Shown: positions 15,068 to 23,484 of the stretch, one piece after another
Layout: each line of letters starts with the position of its first letter
Position numbering within the stretch: position 1 is the stretch's first letter
Origin: Chryseobacterium sp. OSA05B
Lineage (GTDB): Bacteria; Bacteroidota; Bacteroidia; Flavobacteriales; Weeksellaceae
NCBI RefSeq assembly: GCF_019970065.1
Contig: NZ_JAHXYH010000002.1
Span: 372,001-436,000 of the forward strand
Length of the DNA stretch: 64,000 nucleotides
Direction of reading: 5' to 3'
Translations under genes and position numbers: made by a program
Notes under the pieces: generated by a model
What the model was told of the DNA's origin: nothing
What the model saw: only the letters and a program-made list of their open reading frames with translations
Database searches by the model: none

Positions 15068-17566
15068 ATGGGAGTACTAGTAACCAACGAAACAGTAAAG
15101 CAGCTATTTCATATTGCCCAGTCGATAGCGAAAGAAAATTATAATGCAACGTACGGCGGGCCACATATTTTACAGGCCTTAATGCATAAAGATATCGGCC
15201 TTAATGAATTCCTGAAAAGCATTGATAAAGATCCCGGCTATTTTTATGAGTGGGCAGATGTCCGTATTGAAGACTATCCGAAAACCGCCCATCTTCCGGA
15301 TGAGGTACGTGCGGATGAGGCCGTAGATACACTTACTGAAGAAGCAGATGATATCCGTTTGAAACTTGGACTGGATGAGATTACCCCGATCTGCATCCTT
15401 ACCGCTATCGTAAAGCCTCAGGTTATTTTTTCGCTGCAGCAGCTGAAATCACTTCCGCTGAGAGAACATGAAATTTTCAATTTATACAGAAAAGATACCC
15501 CTTTCGCAGTATCCGAAGACGGTGATTTTGCTTCCCTTTTTTCCAACGGATCAGATTTTACAGATTCATCGTTTCCTTCCATTAAAAGCTATTGTGTAGA
15601 CAGAACAGCGCAGGCGAGAAAAGGAGATCTGGAAAACATTATAGGAAGAGATAAAGAACTGAGGATGCTTGTAGAGATCCTTTGCCGAAGAAGCAAGCCG
15701 AATGTGATCATCATCGGTGAGCCGGGTGTAGGAAAAACAGCATTGGTAGAAGGTTTTGCTACCGAAATTACCAAAGGAAATGTTCCTGAAATGCTAAAAA
15801 ATGCAACCCTTCTTGAACTGGACACAGGAGCATTATTAGCCGGAACGTCTTACAAAGGAGAAATTGAAGACCGTCTGAAAAAAGTGATTAATGAATGCAA
15901 GAAAATTGAAAAAGCAGTTCTTTTCATTGACGAAATTCATACCCTTCTGGACCCGAAAGGAAGCATCGGAAACGTAGCCAACCTTCTTAAACCAGAACTG
16001 GCGAGAGGTGAAATTACGGTGATCGGAGCTACCACACAGGAAGAATACAGAAAAATCATTGAGCCGGAACAGGCTTTCAACCGTCGTTTCGAAGTATTGA
16101 CGGTCAATGAACCGGACGAGCAGACTTGCGTTAAAATGATCGACGTTCTTCTTGACGGCTACAAAAAGCACCACGGCATCGAAGTAGAAAAAACTTCTAT
16201 TTCAGAGTGTGTACGTTTAGCAAAAAGATATGCAAAAGGTAAGAAACTACCGGATGCCGCAATTGACCTGCTAGACCGAACTATGGCTGCGATCAAAATG
16301 CTGGATGAACTTTCAGAAAAAGAACTCGCAAGCTGGAAAGAAACCTATGAAACCATTTTAAAAGAAGAATTTACCGATAGCAAGGATCAGGCTAATGAAC
16401 TGATCTGGAACTATAACCTTCTGAGAGATAAAATAAGTCCGATTCTTTGGGGATCATTAAGCGAGCAACCGGTTATCGACAACGCTATGCCGGTGGATCA
16501 GATCCACAAAATCATTGATGATACTTACGCAGAGCTTTTACAGCATGCAGCCAAAAAAAGAGAAAAAGTAGACCGTCTGGAACTCGCAGCAGTAATGGCG
16601 GCAAAAACAAATATTCCAATAGGTAAGATCCAGGCTCAGGAAAAAGAAAAGCTTCTGAATATGGAATCCATGTTACTGAACAGAGTAGTAGGGCAGGATC
16701 ATGCCTTAAAAATTCTTTCAGATGCTATTGTTGAAAACCGAAGCGGATTGAACAAACCGGGGCAGCCTATCGGGTCATTTTTCCTTCTGGGACCTACCGG
16801 AACCGGAAAAACTGAGCTTGCAAAATCCATGGCAGAACTTCTTTTCAATGATGAGAAAGCGATGGTGCGTTTTGATATGTCCGAATTTAAAGAAGAACAT
16901 TCCGCAGCATTACTGTACGGAGCGCCTCCGGGCTATGTGGGATATGAAGAAGGAGGAATGTTGGTGAATAAAATCAGACAGCAGCCGTATACCGTTGTTT
17001 TATTTGATGAAATTGAAAAAGCTCACCATTCCGTTTTTGATGTATTCCTGCAGATCATGGATGAAGGTAAAGTGCATGATAAACTTGGAAAAGAGGGAGA
17101 TTTCAGTAATGCCATTATATTATTTACTTCAAATATCGGAAGTGAAGAAATCGTAAAACAGTTTGAAGAAGGAAAAGTTCCGGAATCATCCTCACTGATG
17201 CAGATTATGTCCAATTCAGGAAGATTCAGACCGGAGTTTTTAGCGAGGATTACAGAGATTATTCCTTTTGCACCGATCACGGAATCTATTGCAGAGCGAA
17301 TTTTCAATATCCAGCTTAAATCCCTTCATGCTTCACTGACAAGATTGGGAATGGTTTTAAAAATCTCAGACGAAGCAGTGAAAAACCTTGCCTTAGGAGG
17401 ATTCAGCAGCAAATACGGAGCAAGACAGATCTCCGGCGTGATCCGTGCCCAGTTGGCCAGACCTATTTCTAAAATGATCGTAAGAGAAGAAGTGAAATCC
17501 GGCCAGACCATCCATGTAGACTGGAATAATGAAGAAGATAAACTGAGCTGGAAAGTAGAAGACTAA
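15068..17566 (+). CDS. tssH: T6SS sheath-recycling AAA+ ATPase ClpV
   Basis: An 832-residue ClpB/ClpV-type disaggregase. The N-terminal Clp domain (1-150) is followed by two AAA+ modules: Walker A GEPGVGKT at about 217 with Walker B VLFIDEIH, and Walker A GPTGTGKT at about 575 with Walker B VVLFDEIEKA. The middle coiled-coil region between them is short. ClpV unfolds contracted sheath so that it can be reused. Position between two Hcp-VgrG modules supports ClpV rather than heat-shock ClpB. The lytic transglycosylase gene follows after 72 bp. Confidence 0.93.
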   Translation: MGVLVTNETVKQLFHIAQSIAKENYNATYGGPHILQALMHKDIGLNEFLKSIDKDPGYFYEWADVRIEDYPKTAHLPDEVRADEAVDTLTEEADDIRLKLGLDEITPICILTAIVKPQVIFSLQQLKSLPLREHEIFNLYRKDTPFAVSEDGDFASLFSNGSDFTDSSFPSIKSYCVDRTAQARKGDLENIIGRDKELRMLVEILCRRSKPNVIIIGEPGVGKTALVEGFATEITKGNVPEMLKNATLLELDTGALLAGTSYKGEIEDRLKKVINECKKIEKAVLFIDEIHTLLDPKGSIGNVANLLKPELARGEITVIGATTQEEYRKIIEPEQAFNRRFEVLTVNEPDEQTCVKMIDVLLDGYKKHHGIEVEKTSISECVRLAKRYAKGKKLPDAAIDLLDRTMAAIKMLDELSEKELASWKETYETILKEEFTDSKDQANELIWNYNLLRDKISPILWGSLSEQPVIDNAMPVDQIHKIIDDTYAELLQHAAKKREKVDRLELAAVMAAKTNIPIGKIQAQEKEKLLNMESMLLNRVVGQDHALKILSDAIVENRSGLNKPGQPIGSFFLLGPTGTGKTELAKSMAELLFNDEKAMVRFDMSEFKEEHSAALLYGAPPGYVGYEEGGMLVNKIRQQPYTVVLFDEIEKAHHSVFDVFLQIMDEGKVHDKLGKEGDFSNAIILFTSNIGSEEIVKQFEEGKVPESSSLMQIMSNSGRFRPEFLARITEIIPFAPITESIAERIFNIQLKSLHASLTRLGMVLKISDEAVKNLALGGFSSKYGARQISGVIRAQLARPISKMIVREEVKSGQTIHVDWNNEEDKLSWKVED

Positions 17567-17638
17567 CAATAAAACATGGAAAACTGGTAAGTGAATAAAC
17601 AAATCAGCTTTCTTTATGATAACCATTAAGAAATTAAA

Positions 17639-18508
17639 ATGAAAACGGTATTTAAAAATATCTTGACAGGACTGATGCTCGCGGGGACTTTTGTCATGGT
17701 GAACGGACAGTTTCTCGCCGCCTCTGACACTTCGGAAGCCAGCGTGAGAAAATACACTAATATCATCAATGGCAATAAGGAAATCGTTGAATTCATTGAA
17801 CATTCATTGGTAGAGAAAGGTGTACCGAAACACTTGAGGAATCTGGCGTTGATAGAGTCCCATTTTAACAGGAATATTACTTCCGGAGCAGGAGCAGTAG
17901 GAATGTGGCAGTTTATGACCGCGCATGCCAATCAATACGGCCTTACACAGCAGGAACGTACTGATGTATATAAAAGTACCAAGACCGCCGCGATTTCCCT
18001 GGCCAATCTGTATAAGAAATACGGAGACTGGATTACGGTTGTAGCCGCTTATAACTGTGGTGAAGGAAATATTGCCAAAGCCATGCAGGCCGCAGGCTCT
18101 ACACAGTATCATATTTATTCCCAATATCTTCCGGGAGAAACCATCAATCATGTTAAAAAATACCTGAATGCCTGCTATGCAACCGGTGAGCTGGAAAGCG
18201 TTTTAAACAATTACAACTCTTCACGGCTTAATAAAGTTTTCTTTACGGAAGCTGGAGGCAATAGAAATAATGAGGCACCTCTGCAGGAAACTGAAATCAA
18301 TGCAGGATTTAATCTGGATGTGATTGCCCGTGAACTGAATGTACAATTGAACGAAATCTTAGCCTGGAACCCGGGAATTGTAGAGGAATTGCAGAAAAAA
18401 GGCGAAAGTCCTCTTTATTTGCCAACCGACCTTATGCCGGATTTTCTTCTGAAAAAAAATAAAATTCTTTTCCGTTCCATAAAAGAAGGAGGAAAAGCTC
18501 AGCAATAA
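17639..18508 (+). CDS. Lytic transglycosylase (SLT domain) linked to T6SS
   Basis: A 289-residue exported enzyme: signal peptide to about residue 24, then a soluble-lytic-transglycosylase domain at about 45-190. Catalytic Glu73 lies in LALIESHFN; further family motifs are GAVGMWQFM and AAYNCGEGN. A LysM-like C-terminal segment (NAGFNLDVIARELNVQLNEI) probably binds peptidoglycan. Such enzymes cut glycan strands and could open the cell wall for T6SS assembly. It follows clpV by 72 bp and is closed by a terminator, which supports a dedicated T6SS role; a general MltD-like housekeeping role remains possible. Confidence 0.88.
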   Translation: MKTVFKNILTGLMLAGTFVMVNGQFLAASDTSEASVRKYTNIINGNKEIVEFIEHSLVEKGVPKHLRNLALIESHFNRNITSGAGAVGMWQFMTAHANQYGLTQQERTDVYKSTKTAAISLANLYKKYGDWITVVAAYNCGEGNIAKAMQAAGSTQYHIYSQYLPGETINHVKKYLNACYATGELESVLNNYNSSRLNKVFFTEAGGNRNNEAPLQETEINAGFNLDVIARELNVQLNEILAWNPGIVEELQKKGESPLYLPTDLMPDFLLKKNKILFRSIKEGGKAQQ

Positions 18509-18531
18509 GTTCCATACTATTGAAAATAGAA

Positions 18532-18560
18532 TAACCGTCTTTTTAATGACGGTTTTTTTA
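18532..18560 (+). terminator. Intrinsic terminator after the transglycosylase gene
   Basis: Stem AACCGTC/GACGGTT with a T/A-rich loop and a seven-T tail, 24 bp after the stop. Confidence 0.82.
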
Positions 18561-18747
18561 TGCTCCAAAGTTGGGTTTTTAGGAATACGAAAAATATTTT
18601 TAAGGTATGTTAATTAGGTCTTAATTTATCTTAAAAACCCTTAATATTTCTCCTTTAAGTGTAAAAAAATAATTAAAATACCTTTTTGATAATTGTTTTA
18701 ACTATTTTAAATTCAATTATTTAAATAGTGTATTTAAATCTATTGTC

Positions 18748-18781
18748 GTAGAATTACTACATCAAATCGTAGAATTACTAC
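18748..18781 (+). promoter_or_regulatory. Tandem palindromic operator upstream of tssD copy 2
   Basis: GTAGAATTACTAC at 18748-18760 and 18769-18781, 21 bp apart, the second centred 56 bp before the -7 box. Sequence and geometry equal those at 10180; flanking bases differ between copies, while the 13-mers do not. Confidence 0.75.
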
Positions 18782-18830
18782 AAATTTTTAAATTTATATC
18801 CAAAAGCTTTTTTTTCAAAATACGTCGTTA

Positions 18831-18838
18831 TATATTTG
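18831..18838 (+). promoter_or_regulatory. -7 element of tssD copy 2
   Basis: TATATTTG, 61 bp before the ATG. A T-run (18808-18815) occupies the -33 position instead of a clear TTTG. The stretch after it (CTCTGTAATCAATCAC and onward) is nearly identical in copy 3, so the 5' untranslated leader is conserved too. Confidence 0.6.
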
Positions 18839-18891
18839 CTCTGTAATCAATCACTAAATCACAAAATATTAACAGTTAAAATTTACAAATC

Positions 18892-19302
18892 ATGGCAGCA
18901 AATTCAAGAGGAATCTTAAAATTCAACGGAGGAGAAGAGCAAAAATTATTAAAGCTTAACTACAGCGTATCCAGATCTACAGATGTATCAGGACGTGTAG
19001 CATCAGATCCTTCCAACGCACTGATCAAAGTAACAGTAGAAGCTACTGAAAAATCTGACATCTTAGAAAGCTTACTAAACGGAAAGTATAAGCCTACTAC
19101 AGGTGAAGTGACTTTCAACAAGTCTCATGAAGAAGGTACACTGACTACGCTTAAGTGGGAAAACGGATACGTGATCCAGCACGAAGTAGACTTTGATGCC
19201 GTAGACGAAAACAGTATGCTGATCAGTTTCGTAATCAGTGCTGAAGTTATTACGCTTGGTAACTCTGAGTACCGCGGAATGTGGCCTTCATCCGGTCATT
19301 AA
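18892..19302 (+). CDS. tssD: T6SSiii Hcp tube protein, copy 2
   Basis: A 136-residue Hcp, opening MAANSRGILKFNGGEEQ and closing EYRGMWPSSGH. It differs from copy 3 at only a handful of positions (for example Glu16 for Gly) plus the last residues. It begins the second Hcp-VgrG module and, like the other copies, is followed at once by a terminator, giving high tube-protein output. Copies 2 and 3 share the VIQHEVDFDA and AEVITLGNSEY variants, so they duplicated or recombined more recently than copy 1. Confidence 0.93.
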   Translation: MAANSRGILKFNGGEEQKLLKLNYSVSRSTDVSGRVASDPSNALIKVTVEATEKSDILESLLNGKYKPTTGEVTFNKSHEEGTLTTLKWENGYVIQHEVDFDAVDENSMLISFVISAEVITLGNSEYRGMWPSSGH

Positions 19303-19337
19303 TTTGAACAATCATCTTAGTAAAAATAAATTGGTGC

Positions 19338-19375
19338 AGGATAGTGTATTCGTAAGAATATGCTATTCTGTTTTT
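19338..19375 (+). terminator. Intrinsic terminator after tssD copy 2
   Basis: Stem of about 14 bp, AGGATAGTGTATTC/GAATATGCTATTCT, with G-U pairs and one mismatch, a 4-nt loop (GTAA), then a T run. Confidence 0.7.
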
Positions 19376-19522
19376 GCCGTTTTTGGACAATCATAGCCAA
19401 AACAATGATTTTAACGAAGTTCTTACGATCTAGATAAGAATGGAGAAACTGCCTCCCATCGCTGTATGCCTACGGAAGCTATTTCAATTTATTATATAAT
19501 TTAAACAAAAAAGACACACACT

Positions 19523-21694
19523 ATGTTTAAGGATGATAAATCAATTAAAGTACAAGGCCCGAAAAGCAGTATAAAAGATGCAGCAACAGGAAAGTTGAAA
19601 AATGCTGAAAATATTGCCGTACAGAAAGTGGAGGATAAACTTCAGAAAGCTGACGAGGCCGTTAAAAAATCAGCAAAAAAAGCACAGGAAATATACTCCG
19701 GGGCAGCACAGAACTCCGGAATGTTCATGAACCAAACCATGGTACCGAATAATCCTTCCATTACCGAAAATAAGGTGTGGTCAAAACAGCCTACTTCAAA
19801 GATTCATAATGCCCAGGCTATTCCTGAAAGCTTTATTGCAGGGATCAACCGGGTTGTCCAGCTTGATATTGTGATAGAAGGCCAGGTGATCAAACATTTC
19901 AAACATTTTAAACTCGTACAGAGTGCTTCCAGACATCATGAATTCAGCCTGATGCTTGCCCATGATGCTTTAGGAAATGCAGAAAACCATAATCTCCAGG
20001 AAGCACAGAACTTTTTAGGAAAGAGAATTACAGTTGTATTTAAATATAAAGATATTGAACAGGGACCCGAGCGAAATTTCGTGGGAGTCATTACAGAAGT
20101 CGGATTCAGCCAGGAAAAAGGAAACCTCGGAAATATTGTTCTGACGGGCTTCAGTCCGACAGTCCTGCTGGATGCAGCTCCCCATATCCAGAGTTTCGGA
20201 GGCGGACAGGAGGTAAGCTTAAACAGCATTGCCGATCATGTCATCAGAGAAGGTCTTGGGCAGAACAAATTCGATTTCAGGGTAGATGCCCAACACGGAA
20301 ACGTTCCTTACAGTTCTCAATATGAAGAAACCCATTATAATTATCTGGCGAGAATTGCAGAAGCTTATGGTGAACAGTTCTATTATGACGGTGAAGTTTT
20401 GCATTTCGGGAAACTACCACCACAGGAAAAGCCTGTTAAACTTACCTATGGCAGCAGTGTCAGTGATATTGCCATTAAAATGAAAGCTCAGCATGTAAGC
20501 CCGAGTTTTTATGGCTACAACAGCAGTAAAAATGAAAAGCTGACCACCGGCAATTCTAAAATCAGTCATACTTCTGATATTGCGAAAAGAGCTTATGAAA
20601 TATCAGAAAAAACCTTTAAAACTCCTTCTTTGAGAGTAGCTCCCATTAAGGCCACGTCCTTTATGGATATCGATGCTTCACAGAAAGGAACAGCGGGAAG
20701 TAAGGCATCAGAGGTTTTCATCACCTCAGGATCTACAACGGTTCCGTTCCTGTATCCGGGATGTACTGCAGACATCGAAATGCGTAAAGCAGATACTAAT
20801 GATACGTCTTATTTTACCAAATTAATGATCATTGGCGTTACCCATGAAGTAGATGGAAGAGGCTACTACGACGGGACTTTTGAAGCGATTGCGGCTGATA
20901 CAGGATTTATTCCCCGCCCGGAGTTTGAAAACCCGAAAGCAGAAGCCCAATTCGCCAAAGTTGTTTCCAATACAGACCCTCTGAATCAGGGAAGAGTGAA
21001 AGTGCAGTTTGACTGGCAAAGCGGACAGGATACCACAGAATTTATTCGTGTCATGTCTCCAGATGCCGGAAGCAGCGATAAAGTCAACAAAAACCGTGGT
21101 TTTATGTCTGTTCCCGAAGTGGAAGATCAGGTGATCATCAATTTTGTTCACCAGCATCCTGACCGTCCTTTCGTGATGGGAGGCATGTTCCATGGAAGTA
21201 TTGGCGCTGGCGGAGGTGCCGGGAATAATGTGATGAGTTTTAGCGGAAGAAGTGGCGCAGAACTTAAATATGATAACGGAGCCGGATCTATGAATCTTAA
21301 GGATCAGGGAGGAGCGAATATGTTTTTTGACGGAGCCGGAAATGTAGTTCATAATGCAAATAATGACAGTACCAAAACCGTCGGAAACAATAAAACAGAT
21401 AAGGTTGGAAACAATAAAAAACTGGAGGTAGGCTGTGAGCATATCGCCGATGTCGGAAATAAGCATAAAGTAGCTGTTGGCGGAGAAAACAGTGTATTCA
21501 CAATGGATAACACCGGAACGATCGATCTTACCGGAGTAAAACAGATAAAACTTAAAGTAGGAAGCAGTGAGATTGTTATTACCGGAACCAAAATTACAAT
21601 TACCAGCACTGAAGTAGATATCAAGGCGGGAAGTGCTACAGCTAATTTTAAAGGAGATACGAAAATTACGGGAGGACAGGTTGATATTAATTAA
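19523..21694 (+). CDS. tssI: T6SS spike protein VgrG, copy 2, with N-terminal helical extension
   Basis: A 723-residue VgrG. The core (residues about 115 onward, NRVVQLDIVIEGQVIKHFKH) aligns with copy 1 throughout the gp27-like and OB-fold parts. It has an extra N-terminal segment of about 85 residues, rich in Lys, Ala and Glu and probably alpha-helical (KNAENIAVQKVEDKLQKADE). The C-terminal needle differs from copy 1 and has tandem repeats around VGNNKTDKVGNNKKLEVG. The different needle and extension probably specify different cargo: the LysM protein begins 6 bp after the stop. Confidence 0.95.
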   Translation: MFKDDKSIKVQGPKSSIKDAATGKLKNAENIAVQKVEDKLQKADEAVKKSAKKAQEIYSGAAQNSGMFMNQTMVPNNPSITENKVWSKQPTSKIHNAQAIPESFIAGINRVVQLDIVIEGQVIKHFKHFKLVQSASRHHEFSLMLAHDALGNAENHNLQEAQNFLGKRITVVFKYKDIEQGPERNFVGVITEVGFSQEKGNLGNIVLTGFSPTVLLDAAPHIQSFGGGQEVSLNSIADHVIREGLGQNKFDFRVDAQHGNVPYSSQYEETHYNYLARIAEAYGEQFYYDGEVLHFGKLPPQEKPVKLTYGSSVSDIAIKMKAQHVSPSFYGYNSSKNEKLTTGNSKISHTSDIAKRAYEISEKTFKTPSLRVAPIKATSFMDIDASQKGTAGSKASEVFITSGSTTVPFLYPGCTADIEMRKADTNDTSYFTKLMIIGVTHEVDGRGYYDGTFEAIAADTGFIPRPEFENPKAEAQFAKVVSNTDPLNQGRVKVQFDWQSGQDTTEFIRVMSPDAGSSDKVNKNRGFMSVPEVEDQVIINFVHQHPDRPFVMGGMFHGSIGAGGGAGNNVMSFSGRSGAELKYDNGAGSMNLKDQGGANMFFDGAGNVVHNANNDSTKTVGNNKTDKVGNNKKLEVGCEHIADVGNKHKVAVGGENSVFTMDNTGTIDLTGVKQIKLKVGSSEIVITGTKITITSTEVDIKAGSATANFKGDTKITGGQVDIN

Positions 21695-21700
21695 GCAAAA

Positions 21701-22753
21701 ATGGAGTTTATAAAATACGAGATAAAAAGAAGTGATACCTTAGAATCTATTGCATTAGAACATGCAGTAAGCGTTGAAGAGTTAATCAACTTTCATAATC
21801 TTTATTGTGGAACAACTAATTTTATTATTGGAAATAAATTGCCTATTTATTTGCAATATTTGTTATTAGAAAAAAAAACTGAGGATGAAAAAAAGCAAGC
21901 AGCAGAGGAAAGGGAATATCAGCAAAAAGTAAGATACAGATGTGAACAATTTAATACTACAAAAGTTGAAGACAGAATAACTTTCCATTGTAACACAAAA
22001 AAAGAATATACTGTTGAAAGGGATTTATTGCAGAATAGAGCCAGAGTAAAACTTAAGGAATATCTGTATAAAATAAACCCTGAAAACCTGTCTCTGGCAA
22101 TAGAAGCTATAAAGGAGCTTGAGTTTGATAAAGAAAACGTTATTTTCAATTTAAATAAAGATAATACCATAAAAGAAGTTGTCAATTTTTTTGAGATTAA
22201 AGAAAAATGGGAGCGTTTTAAACCAAAACTAGCATCTTCAGAATTTTACAGACAGATCGAAAAAATCAATTCCAAGGCAGCAGAGGACATCATTAAAGGA
22301 GGCGGTTTGGAGTTTGAAAATGAAGGCAATTTAAGAAAGACTTATGACAAATCACTTCTATACCATGTATTGTTTAATGATTATGATGCTCATAAAAAGA
22401 GAGAAAAAAATGACATTTTAAAATTTATCTCCCAGATATTTGTCAATATTCCGGTTGAACTCGAACTACAGCATTCCATTATTAAAGAAGATGATTATTT
22501 TGTAGAATACAGAACAGTGGGAACACTTTTAAAGGATAAAATTGATCATTCTGTGTTGGAAGACCAGTACAATAAATTTTATAGACCTATCATAGAATAT
22601 GGTTTTTCTGAATATAATTATGATTATCGGATCAGGAGAATGGTTGATAAAAAAACAGGGATTATTGTGAATGCATCTGCCTTGATGAAAGAAGAAGTGA
22701 AAAATAATTATCAGTTTATAACTCAATTTGATCTGAAACAAATTGAACTATAA
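21701..22753 (+). CDS. LysM-domain protein, T6SS cargo or adaptor candidate
   Basis: A 350-residue protein with no signal peptide. Residues 5-55 form a LysM domain (YEIKRSDTLESIALEHAVS, then INFHNLY and IIGNKLPIY). Residues 55-130 are highly charged and helical. The rest (130-350) matches no family I know. It starts 6 bp after VgrG copy 2, and a LysM at the very N-terminus of a VgrG-linked protein often marks an adaptor or effector that rides the spike. The DNA from here to about 26 kb is visibly more A+T-rich than the core T6SS genes, which suggests an exchangeable module. Function unassigned. Confidence 0.6.
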   Translation: MEFIKYEIKRSDTLESIALEHAVSVEELINFHNLYCGTTNFIIGNKLPIYLQYLLLEKKTEDEKKQAAEEREYQQKVRYRCEQFNTTKVEDRITFHCNTKKEYTVERDLLQNRARVKLKEYLYKINPENLSLAIEAIKELEFDKENVIFNLNKDNTIKEVVNFFEIKEKWERFKPKLASSEFYRQIEKINSKAAEDIIKGGGLEFENEGNLRKTYDKSLLYHVLFNDYDAHKKREKNDILKFISQIFVNIPVELELQHSIIKEDDYFVEYRTVGTLLKDKIDHSVLEDQYNKFYRPIIEYGFSEYNYDYRIRRMVDKKTGIIVNASALMKEEVKNNYQFITQFDLKQIEL

Positions 22754-22765
22754 AAAATAAAATTA

Positions 22766-23296
22766 ATGGACAATAATAAATTTACTCTTCATAATGTCTT
22801 TATGCATCGTGCTGCGTGGGGTGCCCTAGTGGCCTTACCCTGCATGGTTTTGTTTGGATTTTTATATTATATATTCCTAGGTGATAATTTTAGACTTGGT
22901 TTCGTAATGATTTTTACAGCCTTATGTCTTGGAACAATTGTATTTATTATAAAAAGAAGTTCAAATGATGTGACAATATGGTTCAATAATGAATATATGT
23001 TTATCCAGAAAGGTCATGGAAAACAGCAGAAATATTTAAAAGATAGTATATCAGGTTTTTATAGCTATGATTATGAAACAAAAACACCGTTGTTGAAAAA
23101 ATCATTAATAAAGATCAAATTTACGCTTAAAGATGGAACCAATATCTATTTGAATGATTCAGAATATAGAAATAAATATGATGATGAAAAAGGGAGAATA
23201 CTGGAAAAGATGATTCAAACGGCACAGTTTGAGTTAGGTTTTAAAAAAATAAAAAGTGCTGGGCTTTCAAATGTTTATTGGTATTCAAAATTATAA
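22766..23296 (+). CDS. Two-helix membrane protein, candidate immunity protein
   Basis: A 176-residue protein with helices at about residues 15-37 and 42-62, and a cytoplasmic domain of about 110 residues rich in beta strands (VTIWFNNEYMFIQKG, SGFYSYDYETKTPLL). It lies 12 bp after the LysM gene. A clear but frameshifted paralogue lies at 25309, and a shorter C-terminal remnant may lie at 23358. Repeated, decaying copies beside effector genes are typical of immunity proteins, and an inner-membrane location suggests protection against a membrane-acting toxin. This role is inferred. Confidence 0.55.
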   Translation: MDNNKFTLHNVFMHRAAWGALVALPCMVLFGFLYYIFLGDNFRLGFVMIFTALCLGTIVFIIKRSSNDVTIWFNNEYMFIQKGHGKQQKYLKDSISGFYSYDYETKTPLLKKSLIKIKFTLKDGTNIYLNDSEYRNKYDDEKGRILEKMIQTAQFELGFKKIKSAGLSNVYWYSKL

Positions 23297-23357
23297 TTTG
23301 AAAGAATTAATTTTCCAGACAAACCTGGACAATTGAATATTTTTTAACTAATATTGA

Positions 23358-23462
23358 ATTATAAGGCAGAATAATCTTAAAAAATTTATTCTTGAAAATG
23401 TGACATTGTATAAGGATAAGGTAAGAGAGCTAAATTTAGGAGCTTACTGGAACAGTAAATAA
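23358..23462 (+). pseudogene. C-terminal remnant, possibly of an immunity paralogue
   Basis: A 34-codon open stretch without a usable start, reading NLKKFILENVTLY and then ELNLGAYWNSK before TAA. Its end resembles NVYWYSKL of the gene just upstream and SSYWYSNQ of the paralogue at 25309. It is probably the tail of a lost copy. The short length makes this tentative. Confidence 0.35.
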
Positions 23463-23484
23463 TAAAATAATTAACAATATAAAT

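Noticed and set aside
14671..15087. 138-codon minus-strand ORF between the lipoprotein and clpV.
   Set aside because: It overlaps both flanking genes; its hydrophobic residues come from A/T-rich intergenic DNA.
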